DNA of 64,000 nt from Pelagibacterium sp. 26DY04 (GTDB lineage: Bacteria > Pseudomonadota > Alphaproteobacteria > Rhizobiales > Devosiaceae). Made by a program: the position numbers and the translations under genes. The stretch is from positions 1,798,001 through 1,862,000 of the forward strand of contig NZ_CP101731.1 in assembly GCF_031202305.1 (NCBI RefSeq). Direction: 5' to 3'. Below are positions 25,551 to 34,086 of the stretch, piece after piece (positions within the stretch are counted from its first letter, which is position 1; each line of letters starts with the position of its first letter). The notes under the pieces were generated by a model. It saw nothing but the letters and a program-made list of their open reading frames with translations, was not told the DNA's origin and did not search any database.

Positions 25551-26981
25551 TCAGGCGCCGGCACGTGCATGTGTTACGTCGGCCAGTCGTGCAAGGCTTT
25601 CGTCCCTGCCGATCAGGACCATCACCTCGAAGATGCCGGGCGAAATGGTGCGGCCCGTAAGCGCCGCGCGAAGCGGCTGCGCTACCTTACCGAGCTTCAG
25701 CCCCACGCCTTCAGCATAGGTCCGAACCGTGGCGTCGAGGCGTTCCACTGTCCATTCATCGAGCCTACCAAAGGCGTCGGTAAGCGCCGTGAGATGCTCC
25801 AGGCTTTCCCCCGTCAGCAACTGAGCGGCTTTTTCTTCGATCGGCAGCGGGCGTTCGGCGTAGATGAACTGGGCAAGATCGATCAACTCGAGCACTGTTT
25901 TAGCGCGCGGCTGCAGCTCCGGGATCGCGGCCAGCACTGTGTCCTTGTTCGAGACCAGTCCGGCGTAGTCGGCGTTCCGGCCGGTTTCGGACGCGGTGTC
26001 GACCATGATGTCGTAGAGGCGGGACGGCTCGGCCGACCGGATATAGTGTCCGTTGAGATTGTCGAGTTTGACGAAGTCGAAGCGGGAAGGGCCCTTGTTG
26101 AGCGCTTCGAGCGAGAACCACTCCACCATCTGCTCGGTGGAAAAGATCTCGTCGTCTCCATGCGCCCAGCCCAGCCGCGCCAGATAGTTGCGCAGTGCTT
26201 CGGGGAGGTAGCCCATCTGACGATATGCTTCGACGCCCATGGCGCCATGCCGCTTGGAAAGCTTGGCGCCATCGGGGCCGTGGATCAGAGGGATATGCGC
26301 CATTTCGGGCACGTCCCAACCCATGGCCTGATAGATGACGATCTGCCGGGCGGCGTTGGTCAGGTGATCGTCGCCGCGGATGATGTGGGTGACGCCCATA
26401 TCGTGATCGTCCACCACGACCGCATGCATATAGGTCGGCGTTCCGTCCGAGCGCAGGATGATGAAATCATCGAGATTTTCGGCTTTGAACACCACATCGC
26501 CCTGCACGTGGTCCTTGACCACGATGTCTCCGGACTGCGGCGCCTTGATACGGATGACCGGGTTGACGCCCTCGGGCGCTTCGGAGGGGGCGCGGTCGCG
26601 CCAGCGCCCGTCATAGCGCGGCGGCCGGCCTTCGGCGCGCGCCTTTTCACGCATCTCGGTGAGCTCTTCGGGCGTGCAATAGCATTTGTAGGCGTTGCCG
26701 GACTGCAGCAATTTGAGCGCCACCTGAGCGTGCCGGTCGGCGCGCGCGAACTGGCTGATCGGTTCACCATCCCAATCGAGCCCGAGCCAGCTCATACCAT
26801 CGAGGATTGCCGCCACGGCCGCATCGGTCGAGCGTTCCCGATCGGTGTCCTCGATGCGCAGCAGCATGGTGCCTCCCATCTTCCGGGCGAAGGCCCAGTT
26901 GAAAAGAGCCGTGCGGGCGCCCCCGATGTGCAGGAAACCTGTGGGAGAAGGCGCAAAGCGCGTAACGACGGGTTTGGACAT
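25551..26981 (-). CDS. gltX: Glutamate--tRNA ligase
   Basis: Charges tRNA-Glu (and often tRNA-Gln in alphaproteobacteria, followed by amidation). The HIGH-type motif is in [19 protein letters not shown] (residues 9-27) and the KMSKS-type loop is KLSKRHG. It has 476 residues. The ATG at 26981 gives the family N-terminus [15 protein letters not shown]; the frame is open 70 codons further but that extension runs into the divergent comEC start. The two start codons are 81 bases apart, so the promoters lie back to back. Confidence 0.97.
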   Translation of the reverse strand: MSKPVVTRFAPSPTGFLHIGGARTALFNWAFARKMGGTMLLRIEDTDRERSTDAAVAAILDGMSWLGLDWDGEPISQFARADRHAQVALKLLQSGNAYKCYCTPEELTEMREKARAEGRPPRYDGRWRDRAPSEAPEGVNPVIRIKAPQSGDIVVKDHVQGDVVFKAENLDDFIILRSDGTPTYMHAVVVDDHDMGVTHIIRGDDHLTNAARQIVIYQAMGWDVPEMAHIPLIHGPDGAKLSKRHGAMGVEAYRQMGYLPEALRNYLARLGWAHGDDEIFSTEQMVEWFSLEALNKGPSRFDFVKLDNLNGHYIRSAEPSRLYDIMVDTASETGRNADYAGLVSNKDTVLAAIPELQPRAKTVLELIDLAQFIYAERPLPIEEKAAQLLTGESLEHLTALTDAFGRLDEWTVERLDATVRTYAEGVGLKLGKVAQPLRAALTGRTISPGIFEVMVLIGRDESLARLADVTHARAGA

Positions 26982-27062
26982 AAGGCTTACCGCTTGGAGA
27001 TTTGTTGGCCCCGTGTGTACCATAGCATCCGCCGAGCGCAAGGGCGGGGGGTGTGCGCAACG

Positions 27063-29195
27063 ATGGTTGACTTTCCGGTCGCCAGAAATTTCGACGGGCA
27101 GCGAGGCGTCGGCCCATCGGGCAAGCTCTTGCGGGTATCCGCGACCCTCATCGGCACCCTGGCAGACGCTGTCTCCGACGCTGCCACGCAAAGACGCAAT
27201 CTGATCCTTTGGCCCTTTATGATGATCGCCGGGCTGATCGTCTATCGTCTCTTGCCGACTGAGCCAACGCTGTTGACCTTGAGTGTCACCATCTTCCTTG
27301 CCGCCGCCTGCGCCATCGTGGGACGCAATGATGCAAAGGTGCGCGAGCCGGCTCTGCTCGGCGTGTTGGCGGGGCTCGGAATGATGCTACTGCCCATCCA
27401 TGGCGCACTGTTCGGCACATCGATGCTCGAGACCGCGCGGTACGGAACCTACACTGCCCGCGTAGACGCCGTGATCTTCGACGACGGCGAAAACCAACGC
27501 TGGGTTCTCTCGGACGTCGCTGCCTCAGGAGAATCCGAAGAGTGGATGGTGCCCGACGTCCGGTTGGCCCGCGTAAGCGTCCAGGGTGACTATGCGGTTT
27601 CACCCGGTGATGTCATCGAAACGCGTATCCGCTTCTATCCCGTTCCGGCACCGGCGGTTCCTGGAGGATATGACGCTCAATTCGTGAGTTATTTCGATGG
27701 TATCGGCGCGTATGGTAATGTGTTGGGCGAGGTTTCCGTCACATCGGCGGAAGAAGCTGGATTGAGCCGGTTCATCAAGGATATTCGAGCAGCGATCACC
27801 GCCAGACTAGTCGCTCAGCTTGGCGACAGGATCGGCGGAATTGCAGCCGCGCTCATCACTGGCGACCAGAGCCGGATCAGCGAGGCGGACTATGACGTCA
27901 TGGCCGAGGCCGGTATCGTGCATGTGATCTCGATCTCCGGCCTCCATTTGACCCTCGTGGCAGGGACGATGTTTGCCGCCATACGCTTCGTTCTTGCGCT
28001 CAGCCATCGCGTGCCGCAACTGTTGTCCGTCAAAAAGATCGCGGCTGGCTTCGGCATCGTTACGGCGCTGGCCTATATGCTGCTTTCCGGCATGGTCATT
28101 CCGGCGGTGCGTTCGACCATTATGCTGGCACTGGTTTTCGCAGCCATCATGGCCGGGCGCCAGGCACTGACCATGCGCAATGTCGCGATTGCTGCCCTAA
28201 TCATCGTCGTCTTCGAGCCTTCAAGCGTATTCCGCGCTTCGTTCCAGCTCTCCTTCGCCGCGGTCGTTGCCCTGATCGCCGCTTATGAACTGGCACGCCG
28301 GCGGCGGGAAGAGCGTGAAGCGCCCGCCCGGGCCAAGCTGTTCCGACTGACCGTAGATGTGGCCATGACCAGCCTCGTCGCCGGATTGGCCACCGTGGTT
28401 TTCTCGGCCTATCATTTTCAGCAGACCGCGCCATTCGGCGTTGTCGGCAATCTCATGGTCACCCCGGTCGTAAGCCTGGCGATGATGCCATCGGCGCTGC
28501 TTGGGACATTGCTGATCCCTATCGGTCTGGATGGCCTGCCTTACGCTGTGCTCGGCTGGAGCATCGAAACGATGCTCTGGTGCGCTGGATTTGTCAGCGA
28601 AATGAGTGGCGGCTTCGATCCGAGCCCTATTCTGGCGCCCGCCGCATTGGTTGTTACACTCGCCGGGCTGACCTGGCTTGCCTACTTCCGCGATAGAATG
28701 CGGCTGGCGGGGCCGTTATTGGTGGTCCCGATCATCGCCCTGTTCTGCATGGAACGGGCGCCGGACATCTTCATCGCCGATCAAAGCCAGGCGGTTGCAA
28801 TACGTCACAATGACAGCGTGGCACTGATCGCCGGCCGCAACGGCACCTTCGCCACCAACATATGGTCCGAACGCTACATCACGCCGATCGCCGACGGGCA
28901 CGAGGCCACCAGTTGCGACAGCTTGGGGTGTGTGCTCGAGACGGATCAGGGGTATTCCGTTGCGCTGGTCAACGCACGCTCGGCCTTCGACGAGGATTGC
29001 CGCGTCGCCGACATCGTGATCGCGCGCATGGACGCACCCGAAGCGTGCCGGGCCACCGCACGTCTCGTGATCGACGCAACCGATCTCGCCCGCCACGGCG
29101 CACATATGATCGATTGGAATGGGCCCGACGCCCCGCCGCGGCTGCGCACTGCCATCGATACTCCCCTCCGCCCATGGCGCCTGGGGATAGAATAG
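27063..29195 (+). CDS. comEC: ComEC/Rec2 family competence membrane protein
   Basis: Putative inner-membrane channel for single-stranded DNA uptake. It has an N-terminal DUF4131-type region with a soluble OB-like segment (residues about 120-230), then the Competence domain with [15 protein letters not shown] and many helices (about 270-560). The C-terminal 130 residues are soluble and resemble the reduced metallo-beta-lactamase tail of rhizobial ComEC proteins: there is no HxHxDH motif, only [20 protein letters not shown] and [14 protein letters not shown]. 710 residues from the ATG at 27063. The frame is open upstream all through gltX, but that part is antisense shadow. Natural competence is not shown by this gene alone. 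Confidence 0.9.
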   Translation: MVDFPVARNFDGQRGVGPSGKLLRVSATLIGTLADAVSDAATQRRNLILWPFMMIAGLIVYRLLPTEPTLLTLSVTIFLAAACAIVGRNDAKVREPALLGVLAGLGMMLLPIHGALFGTSMLETARYGTYTARVDAVIFDDGENQRWVLSDVAASGESEEWMVPDVRLARVSVQGDYAVSPGDVIETRIRFYPVPAPAVPGGYDAQFVSYFDGIGAYGNVLGEVSVTSAEEAGLSRFIKDIRAAITARLVAQLGDRIGGIAAALITGDQSRISEADYDVMAEAGIVHVISISGLHLTLVAGTMFAAIRFVLALSHRVPQLLSVKKIAAGFGIVTALAYMLLSGMVIPAVRSTIMLALVFAAIMAGRQALTMRNVAIAALIIVVFEPSSVFRASFQLSFAAVVALIAAYELARRRREEREAPARAKLFRLTVDVAMTSLVAGLATVVFSAYHFQQTAPFGVVGNLMVTPVVSLAMMPSALLGTLLIPIGLDGLPYAVLGWSIETMLWCAGFVSEMSGGFDPSPILAPAALVVTLAGLTWLAYFRDRMRLAGPLLVVPIIALFCMERAPDIFIADQSQAVAIRHNDSVALIAGRNGTFATNIWSERYITPIADGHEATSCDSLGCVLETDQGYSVALVNARSAFDEDCRVADIVIARMDAPEACRATARLVIDATDLARHGAHMIDWNGPDAPPRLRTAIDTPLRPWRLGIE

Positions 29196-29211
29196 CGACT
29201 CCCAGGCCTCT

Positions 29212-29243
29212 AAAAAAAACGCCCCGCTAGGCGGGGCGTTTTC
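29212..29243. terminator. Bidirectional terminator between comEC and rne
   Basis: AACGCCCCGC, loop TAG, GCGGGGCGTT, with an A8 run before and TTTTC after the stem. It serves the converging comEC (+) and rne (-) genes: A8 becomes T8 on the minus strand, so it is strongest for rne. Confidence 0.85.
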
Positions 29244-29246
29244 ATT

Positions 29247-31835
29247 CTAACCAAGCCCGAGGCGGCGTTGCCACCAGCCGACCTTTTTAGGCTTTTCTTC
29301 TGTTGCCTCGCTGGCAGAGGATACGACGATCTCGTCAGCCGGGACGACCTTCTTGCGGCGGCCGCGCGTCTCGGCTTCTTCTGCCGATTCCGCGGCAACG
29401 GCAGCGGTCTCCTGTTCGGCCGGTACCGGTGCGGGTGCTTCTACCGGCTGTTCGGCGGCGGTTTCGGCTTCGACCTTCTTTTTGCGTGGCGCGCGCGGCT
29501 TGCGGGCCGGCTTTTCGGGCGCGGCTTCGGCAGCAGCAGGTGCCTGCTCTGTGCTTTCGACGGCCTCTTGAGCCACAGCATCGGCGGACGCGTCAACCGC
29601 CTTGGCCTTGCGGGTGCGGCGGACCTTCTTGGGCTTTTCTTCCGGCGCAGGTTCCTCAGCGGGCGCTTCGGCGGCGGTGACCGTTTCCGGCGCGGCGTCG
29701 GGAGCGGGAAGGCTATCGGCCACGGCCGGCTCGCGTTCCTCTACGGCATTCATGGCCTCGGCATCACCGCCTTCTTCCACGGCTTCGCCAAAGCCGCCCT
29801 CATTGGGGCGCTTGTTGCGGCGTCCACCACGGCGACCACGGCGACGGCGCTTGCGCGGCTGGTCGTCTTCGTCGGCAAAGACCGCTTCGCCGCGGGGCTC
29901 GTCCTCGGTATCACCGGATTCCGCATCGGGGGTGGCAAGCTCGGTCGCCTGGACGGCCCCGTTATCGCGACCGCCACGACGGCGACGGCGACGGCGCTTG
30001 TTGCGTCCGCCCTGGTTTTCTCCAGAGGCTTCGCGTTCGGATTCGGCTTCTTCGGTAGCCTCCTCCTCGACCTCGGGCTCGTCATAATCCTCGATCGAGG
30101 CTGCATCGGCGCGGATGTGCTGGACGGGCGCAGCGGCGACCGGAGCGCGGGTTTCACCGCGTTCGATGTTGAACTGAGAACCGACAAGGCCGCTCTGGGC
30201 AGAGATGGTGATCGAAAGGCCGTATTTGGCTTCGAGCGCCGTCAGCGTATCGCGCTTGGTGTTTAGGATGTAAAGCGCGACTTCGGCCGGCATGTTGACG
30301 TTGATCGACTGACCGGGCTTGCGCAGCACGTGGTCTTCAATAGCGCGCATGATCATCAGCGCCAGAGAGGACACCGAACGGACCAGACCCGTGCCCGCGC
30401 AGGTGGGGCAGGAATGGGTCGAGCTTTCCAATACGCCGAAGCGGATGCGCTGGCGGCTCATTTCCATGAGCCCGAAATGGGAGATGTGGCCGACCTGGAT
30501 GCGGGCGCGGTCGTTCTTGAGGCAGTCCTTGAGCTTTTTCTCGACGGCCCGGTTGTTGCGCCGCTCCTCCATGTCGATGAAGTCGATGACGATGAGGCCG
30601 GCCAGGTCGCGCAGGCGGAGCTGGCGGGAAATTTCCTCGGCCGCTTCCAGGTTCGTCTGGAGAGCGGTGTCCTCGATATTGTGTTCCTTTGTAGCGCGGC
30701 CCGAGTTCACGTCGATCGAAACCAGCGCTTCGGTCGGGTTGATCACGATATAACCGCCCGAGGGCAGGGTCACCTGCGGATGGAACATGGAGTCGAGCTG
30801 GGACTCTATGTTGTAACGCGAGAAAATCGGCGCATCATCTTTATAGGCCTGCACATTCTTGGAGTGCGACGGCATAATCATGCGCATGAAGTCCTTGGCC
30901 TCGCGATAACCGGCATCGCCGGCGACGAGGACTTCCGTGATGTCCTTGTTGTAAAGGTCGCGGATGGTGCGCTTGATGAGGCTCCCTTCCTCGTAGACGA
31001 GGCAGGGAGCAGAGGATTCGAGCGTCAGGGTGCGCACGTTCTCCCAAAGGCGCATCAGATATTCGAAGTCGCGTTTCACCTCGGCCTTGGTGCGCGAGGC
31101 ACCGGCCGTGCGCAGAATGACACCCATGCCCTCGGGGACATCGAGATCGGTGGCAATTTCCTTGAGGCGCTTGCGGTCGGCGGCACTGGTGATCTTGCGC
31201 GAAATCCCACCGCCACGGGCGGTATTGGGCATCAGCACAGAATAGCGGCCGGCGAGGGAAAGATAGGTGGTGAGGGCTGCGCCCTTGTTGCCGCGCTCTT
31301 CCTTGACGACCTGGACGAGCAGCACCTGACGGCGCTTGATCACTTCCTGGATCTTGTATTTGCGCAGATTGCGGCGGGGACGCTCCTGCAGGTCTTCGAG
31401 CGCGTCGCCTTCACCGATCTGCTCGACCTTCTTGGTCTCGCGCGGCGCATCGAGGTCGTCGTCGCCGTTTTCTTCAGTGAGATCGTCTTCACCCTCGACA
31501 GCTTCGACCTCTTCCTCATCGGCAGCATCGACGTCTTCCTCGTGCGCTTCCTCTTCGGCGCGCATCAGGGCTTCGCGGTCGGCGACGGGGATTTGGTAGT
31601 AGTCGGGATGGATCTCTGAAAAAGCGAGGAAACCGTGGCGGTTGCCGCCATATTCGACAAAGGCGGCCTGGAGCGAGGGTTCGACCCGCGTCACCTTGGC
31701 GAGGTAGATATTGCCCCGCAATTGCCGCCGTTCGGCGGATTCGAAATCGAATTCCTCGAGCTTATTACCGTTGGTAACGACGATCCGTGTTTCTTCCGGG
31801 TGGGTGGCATCCACCAGCATTCTTTTCGTGGCCAT
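29247..31835 (-). CDS. rne: Ribonuclease E
   Basis: Main endonuclease of mRNA decay and rRNA processing, and scaffold of the degradosome. The N-terminus is MATKRMLVDATHPEETR; the S1 domain is split by an acidic insert (about residues 100-155) usual in alphaproteobacteria. The catalytic DNase I-like part has LIVIDFIDMEERRNNR, and the Zn-link is SCPTCAGTG. The C-terminal 300 residues are low complexity, alternating acidic with Arg-rich (KRRRRRRRGG) and Ala/Glu/Lys blocks. The last residues contain GWWQRRLG; a GWW motif at this place binds polynucleotide phosphorylase in Caulobacter. 862 residues from the ATG at 31835; the open upstream extension is not family-like. Confidence 0.96.
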   Translation of the reverse strand: MATKRMLVDATHPEETRIVVTNGNKLEEFDFESAERRQLRGNIYLAKVTRVEPSLQAAFVEYGGNRHGFLAFSEIHPDYYQIPVADREALMRAEEEAHEEDVDAADEEEVEAVEGEDDLTEENGDDDLDAPRETKKVEQIGEGDALEDLQERPRRNLRKYKIQEVIKRRQVLLVQVVKEERGNKGAALTTYLSLAGRYSVLMPNTARGGGISRKITSAADRKRLKEIATDLDVPEGMGVILRTAGASRTKAEVKRDFEYLMRLWENVRTLTLESSAPCLVYEEGSLIKRTIRDLYNKDITEVLVAGDAGYREAKDFMRMIMPSHSKNVQAYKDDAPIFSRYNIESQLDSMFHPQVTLPSGGYIVINPTEALVSIDVNSGRATKEHNIEDTALQTNLEAAEEISRQLRLRDLAGLIVIDFIDMEERRNNRAVEKKLKDCLKNDRARIQVGHISHFGLMEMSRQRIRFGVLESSTHSCPTCAGTGLVRSVSSLALMIMRAIEDHVLRKPGQSINVNMPAEVALYILNTKRDTLTALEAKYGLSITISAQSGLVGSQFNIERGETRAPVAAAPVQHIRADAASIEDYDEPEVEEEATEEAESEREASGENQGGRNKRRRRRRRGGRDNGAVQATELATPDAESGDTEDEPRGEAVFADEDDQPRKRRRRGRRGGRRNKRPNEGGFGEAVEEGGDAEAMNAVEEREPAVADSLPAPDAAPETVTAAEAPAEEPAPEEKPKKVRRTRKAKAVDASADAVAQEAVESTEQAPAAAEAAPEKPARKPRAPRKKKVEAETAAEQPVEAPAPVPAEQETAAVAAESAEEAETRGRRKKVVPADEIVVSSASEATEEKPKKVGWWQRRLGLG

Positions 31836-32424
31836 AAAATAGAACTCCGCGCGCTCGCGCGCCGGACCCGGCCTGCCTTCTTGGCAAACCGCCGGCGCCA
31901 TGCGAGGCGAATGACAGTATCGTTGAGACGCCGTTGGCGTCAGGGAGGTATGGGGGAGGGGTCAGGGAATGGGACAGCGGGCAGCGGCGCGCCGGAAAAG
32001 CGATCGTGCCGATTGCCGCAAACAAACCCATTCGACCTCGTCCTAGAGAGGCAGAGCCATTCCGGTTCTGCCATTCGGGTTACCAAAGCCGGCAAGCCCG
32101 ATATTCGTAAATCGATGCAAGTCGCGCGTCACATGCCCGGCTAAGCCGGCTTGTCGCGCCGGAGGCGATATGGGCTTGGGCGCATACTCTTTGGCACCGA
32201 ATTACAGTCCTTACGGGTGTTCCTGCAAATTGGCAATAGTCAATCGCCGGGCGACCCGATGCGTCGGATGTGGCGTTCGAGGTGGGAAAGTTCAAGCGCA
32301 GCACAGGCGATTGCCATGGCTTTGCCGCTCAAGATCGCCTTCTTGCAATCGCGAGGGGGGAAATCACGTCCTTGCCTAATTTGGCCGGAGAATCGCATAA
32401 GGTGCGCCCGAATTGGAGTTTTCG
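31836..32424. other. 589-bp divergent intergenic region between rne and the amidase gene
   Basis: No protein gene. It likely holds the long rne 5' leader; RNase E is autoregulated through its 5' leader in enterobacteria, and a short hairpin GACGCC/GGCGTC (31929-31943) is visible here. A further hairpin GGCAGA/TCTGCC lies at 32050-32072. On the amidase side TTGCCT at about 32372 with GCATAA 17 bases further is a weak promoter candidate. The rest shows nothing I can name. Confidence 0.5.
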
Positions 32425-33702
32425 ATGATCTTTCCTGCAGTGCGTGCAAGGCTGATTTTTCTCGCCCTGGTGTGTGTGTTCCTCAATGCGCCGCCGGTCG
32501 CGGCGCAGGAGGCCGCTCCTGCCGAGGCGGCGGGCAATACGAACGCGGCAACGCCGCCTGCGCTGCTCGACTCCCGGGTCACGGCCACTCAGGACCGCGC
32601 ACGGCTAGTACTGGACCTGACAACGCCCACCGAATTTGCCGTTCATACGGTTGCCGATCCGATGAGCGTGGTCGTGGAACTGCGGGCCCAGACCGGCGAC
32701 GCCGAGGATACTAATCAACCGGCCGGAGACGGATTGATCACCAGCTATACCGTGGACACACCGGGCAGCCAGAGAGTTCGCGTCACGCTCTCGCTGGCCG
32801 GACCTGCCCAAGTGCAGCAATCTTACATTCTCGATGCCTTCGAGGATCAGCCGGCGCGGTTGGTGATCGACCTGGTGCCTGATACGGCGGAAAATTTCGC
32901 AGCAAATGTGCGCGACACGCAGGCTGAGGAGGCCGAAGTCGAAACGACCCCGACGGAAACGGCGCTCGACGGTCGGCAGACGGCGCCCGGTGAGACCGCA
33001 ACGGCGACCGACGCCGTGCGGCCGCTGGTGGTCATCGATCCAGGGCATGGCGGGGTGGATGGCGGCGCCAGGGCCACCAATGGCCTGGAGGAAAAGAACA
33101 TCGTGCTGGCTTTCGCGCTCAAGCTACAAAATCTGCTGGTCGAAACTGGGCGGTTCGACGTGGCGCTGACACGCGATACCGATGCCTTTCTGACGCTTTC
33201 CGAGCGCGTCGCGCTCGCGCGACAGAACCAGGCCGACCTGTTTATTTCTCTGCATGCCGATTCCTTCGATCAGGCCGATGTGCGAGGGGCCTCGATCTAT
33301 ACGCGCGGCGATCTTGCGACCAGTGACCTAGATCGGGTGCTTGCCGAAAATGAGAATCGGGCCGATCTCGTGGCGGGGTTTTCTCCGCCCGAGGATGAGG
33401 GCGCCGTGGACGTTCTCGTCGATTTTCTCGCCCGCGAAACGCGGAGGCAGTCCTATCTGGCGGGGCAGGCGCTGATCGAACAGCTCGAGCCTTCCGTGCA
33501 ACTGCGCCGTTTCCCGCTGCGGCAAGCGGACTTTTTCGTTCTCAATTCTCCCGATATTCCGTCCGTCCTGATCGAACTCGGATTTCTTTCGAACTCGGAC
33601 GACACGCAGAACCTTACGACCGATGCATGGCTGGACCGCGTGGCAGCCGCACTGGCGCGGGGCGTGGCTGTTTATTTCGACGGGCGGCGCACCGGGCAAT
33701 GA
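32425..33702 (+). CDS. N-acetylmuramoyl-L-alanine amidase (AmiC-like)
   Basis: Periplasmic zinc amidase that cuts the peptide from the glycan chain of peptidoglycan during daughter-cell separation. Signal peptide at residues 1-27 (ends PPVAAQ), AMIN domain about 45-145 for septal targeting, an acidic linker, then the Amidase_3 domain from VVIDPGHGG (202-210; zinc His208) through SLHADSF and a C-terminal VLIELGFLSNSDD (catalytic Glu). 425 residues. The ATG at 32425 has GGAG 7 bases upstream; a TTG at 32413 would add four residues. It precedes PBP1A, the common rhizobial order rne/ami-mrcA-prfB. Confidence 0.93.
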   Translation: MIFPAVRARLIFLALVCVFLNAPPVAAQEAAPAEAAGNTNAATPPALLDSRVTATQDRARLVLDLTTPTEFAVHTVADPMSVVVELRAQTGDAEDTNQPAGDGLITSYTVDTPGSQRVRVTLSLAGPAQVQQSYILDAFEDQPARLVIDLVPDTAENFAANVRDTQAEEAEVETTPTETALDGRQTAPGETATATDAVRPLVVIDPGHGGVDGGARATNGLEEKNIVLAFALKLQNLLVETGRFDVALTRDTDAFLTLSERVALARQNQADLFISLHADSFDQADVRGASIYTRGDLATSDLDRVLAENENRADLVAGFSPPEDEGAVDVLVDFLARETRRQSYLAGQALIEQLEPSVQLRRFPLRQADFFVLNSPDIPSVLIELGFLSNSDDTQNLTTDAWLDRVAAALARGVAVYFDGRRTGQ

Positions 33703-34086
33703 GATAATTGCTGTGCGAGAATTCGGGGGTAGCGCTTCGGGAAACTTGAGGTATTTGCTTGGACGGCACGAGAAATCGCCCGTTCCGTCTCCTTCGAGCC
33801 ACTGGTTGTGGCGTGTCTCCACCGATCTGGTGTCGAGTGCTATCGTTCTTTCCGGGCAGGCGGATGGACACACCGTTTTGATGGCAAGATCGGGGTTTAT
33901 CCCCACGGACGGCGGGATTCTGTTGGAACCGTTGAGGATTTGATTGCTTAAAATCCTCGGTTCTAACCCCTTGTTATGTCGCGTGTCCGAACCGCAAAAC
34001 CGTTTCCACTTTCGCTGGACACGCTTTAGAGTAGGAATCGCGGGGATCAGTGCGAAGCTTTGGGCACGAGCCCGCGTGGGAATTGG
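33703..34086. other. 384-bp intergenic region before mrcA, mostly repeat copy B
   Basis: The first 220 bases (33703-33925) show no gene, hairpin or motif I can support. The rest is the repeat at 33926-34030 followed by about 55 bases of mrcA leader. No clear promoter is visible; mrcA may be read from the amidase promoter. Confidence 0.5.
33926..34030. repeat. RIME-like repeat, copy B, before mrcA
   Basis: Same two-module build as copy A at 23988-24087. An imperfect stem (GAACCG-TT-GAGGATTT pairing with AAATCCTCGGTTC) is followed, after CCCTTGTTATGTC, by the 33981-34028 module with outer GTGTCC/GGACAC arms. The block starting GCGTGTCCGAACCGCAAAAC is identical in both copies, and identity continues for about 30 bases. 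Here it lies between co-directional genes, where it may form a processing or partial termination site. Confidence 0.8.

Noticed and set aside
25569..27062. A 1208-residue + strand frame running from gltX into comEC, suggesting a much longer ComEC
   Set aside because: The first 498 codons are antisense to gltX, which has complete GluRS motifs. The ComEC-like part begins at ATG 27063 and has normal length.
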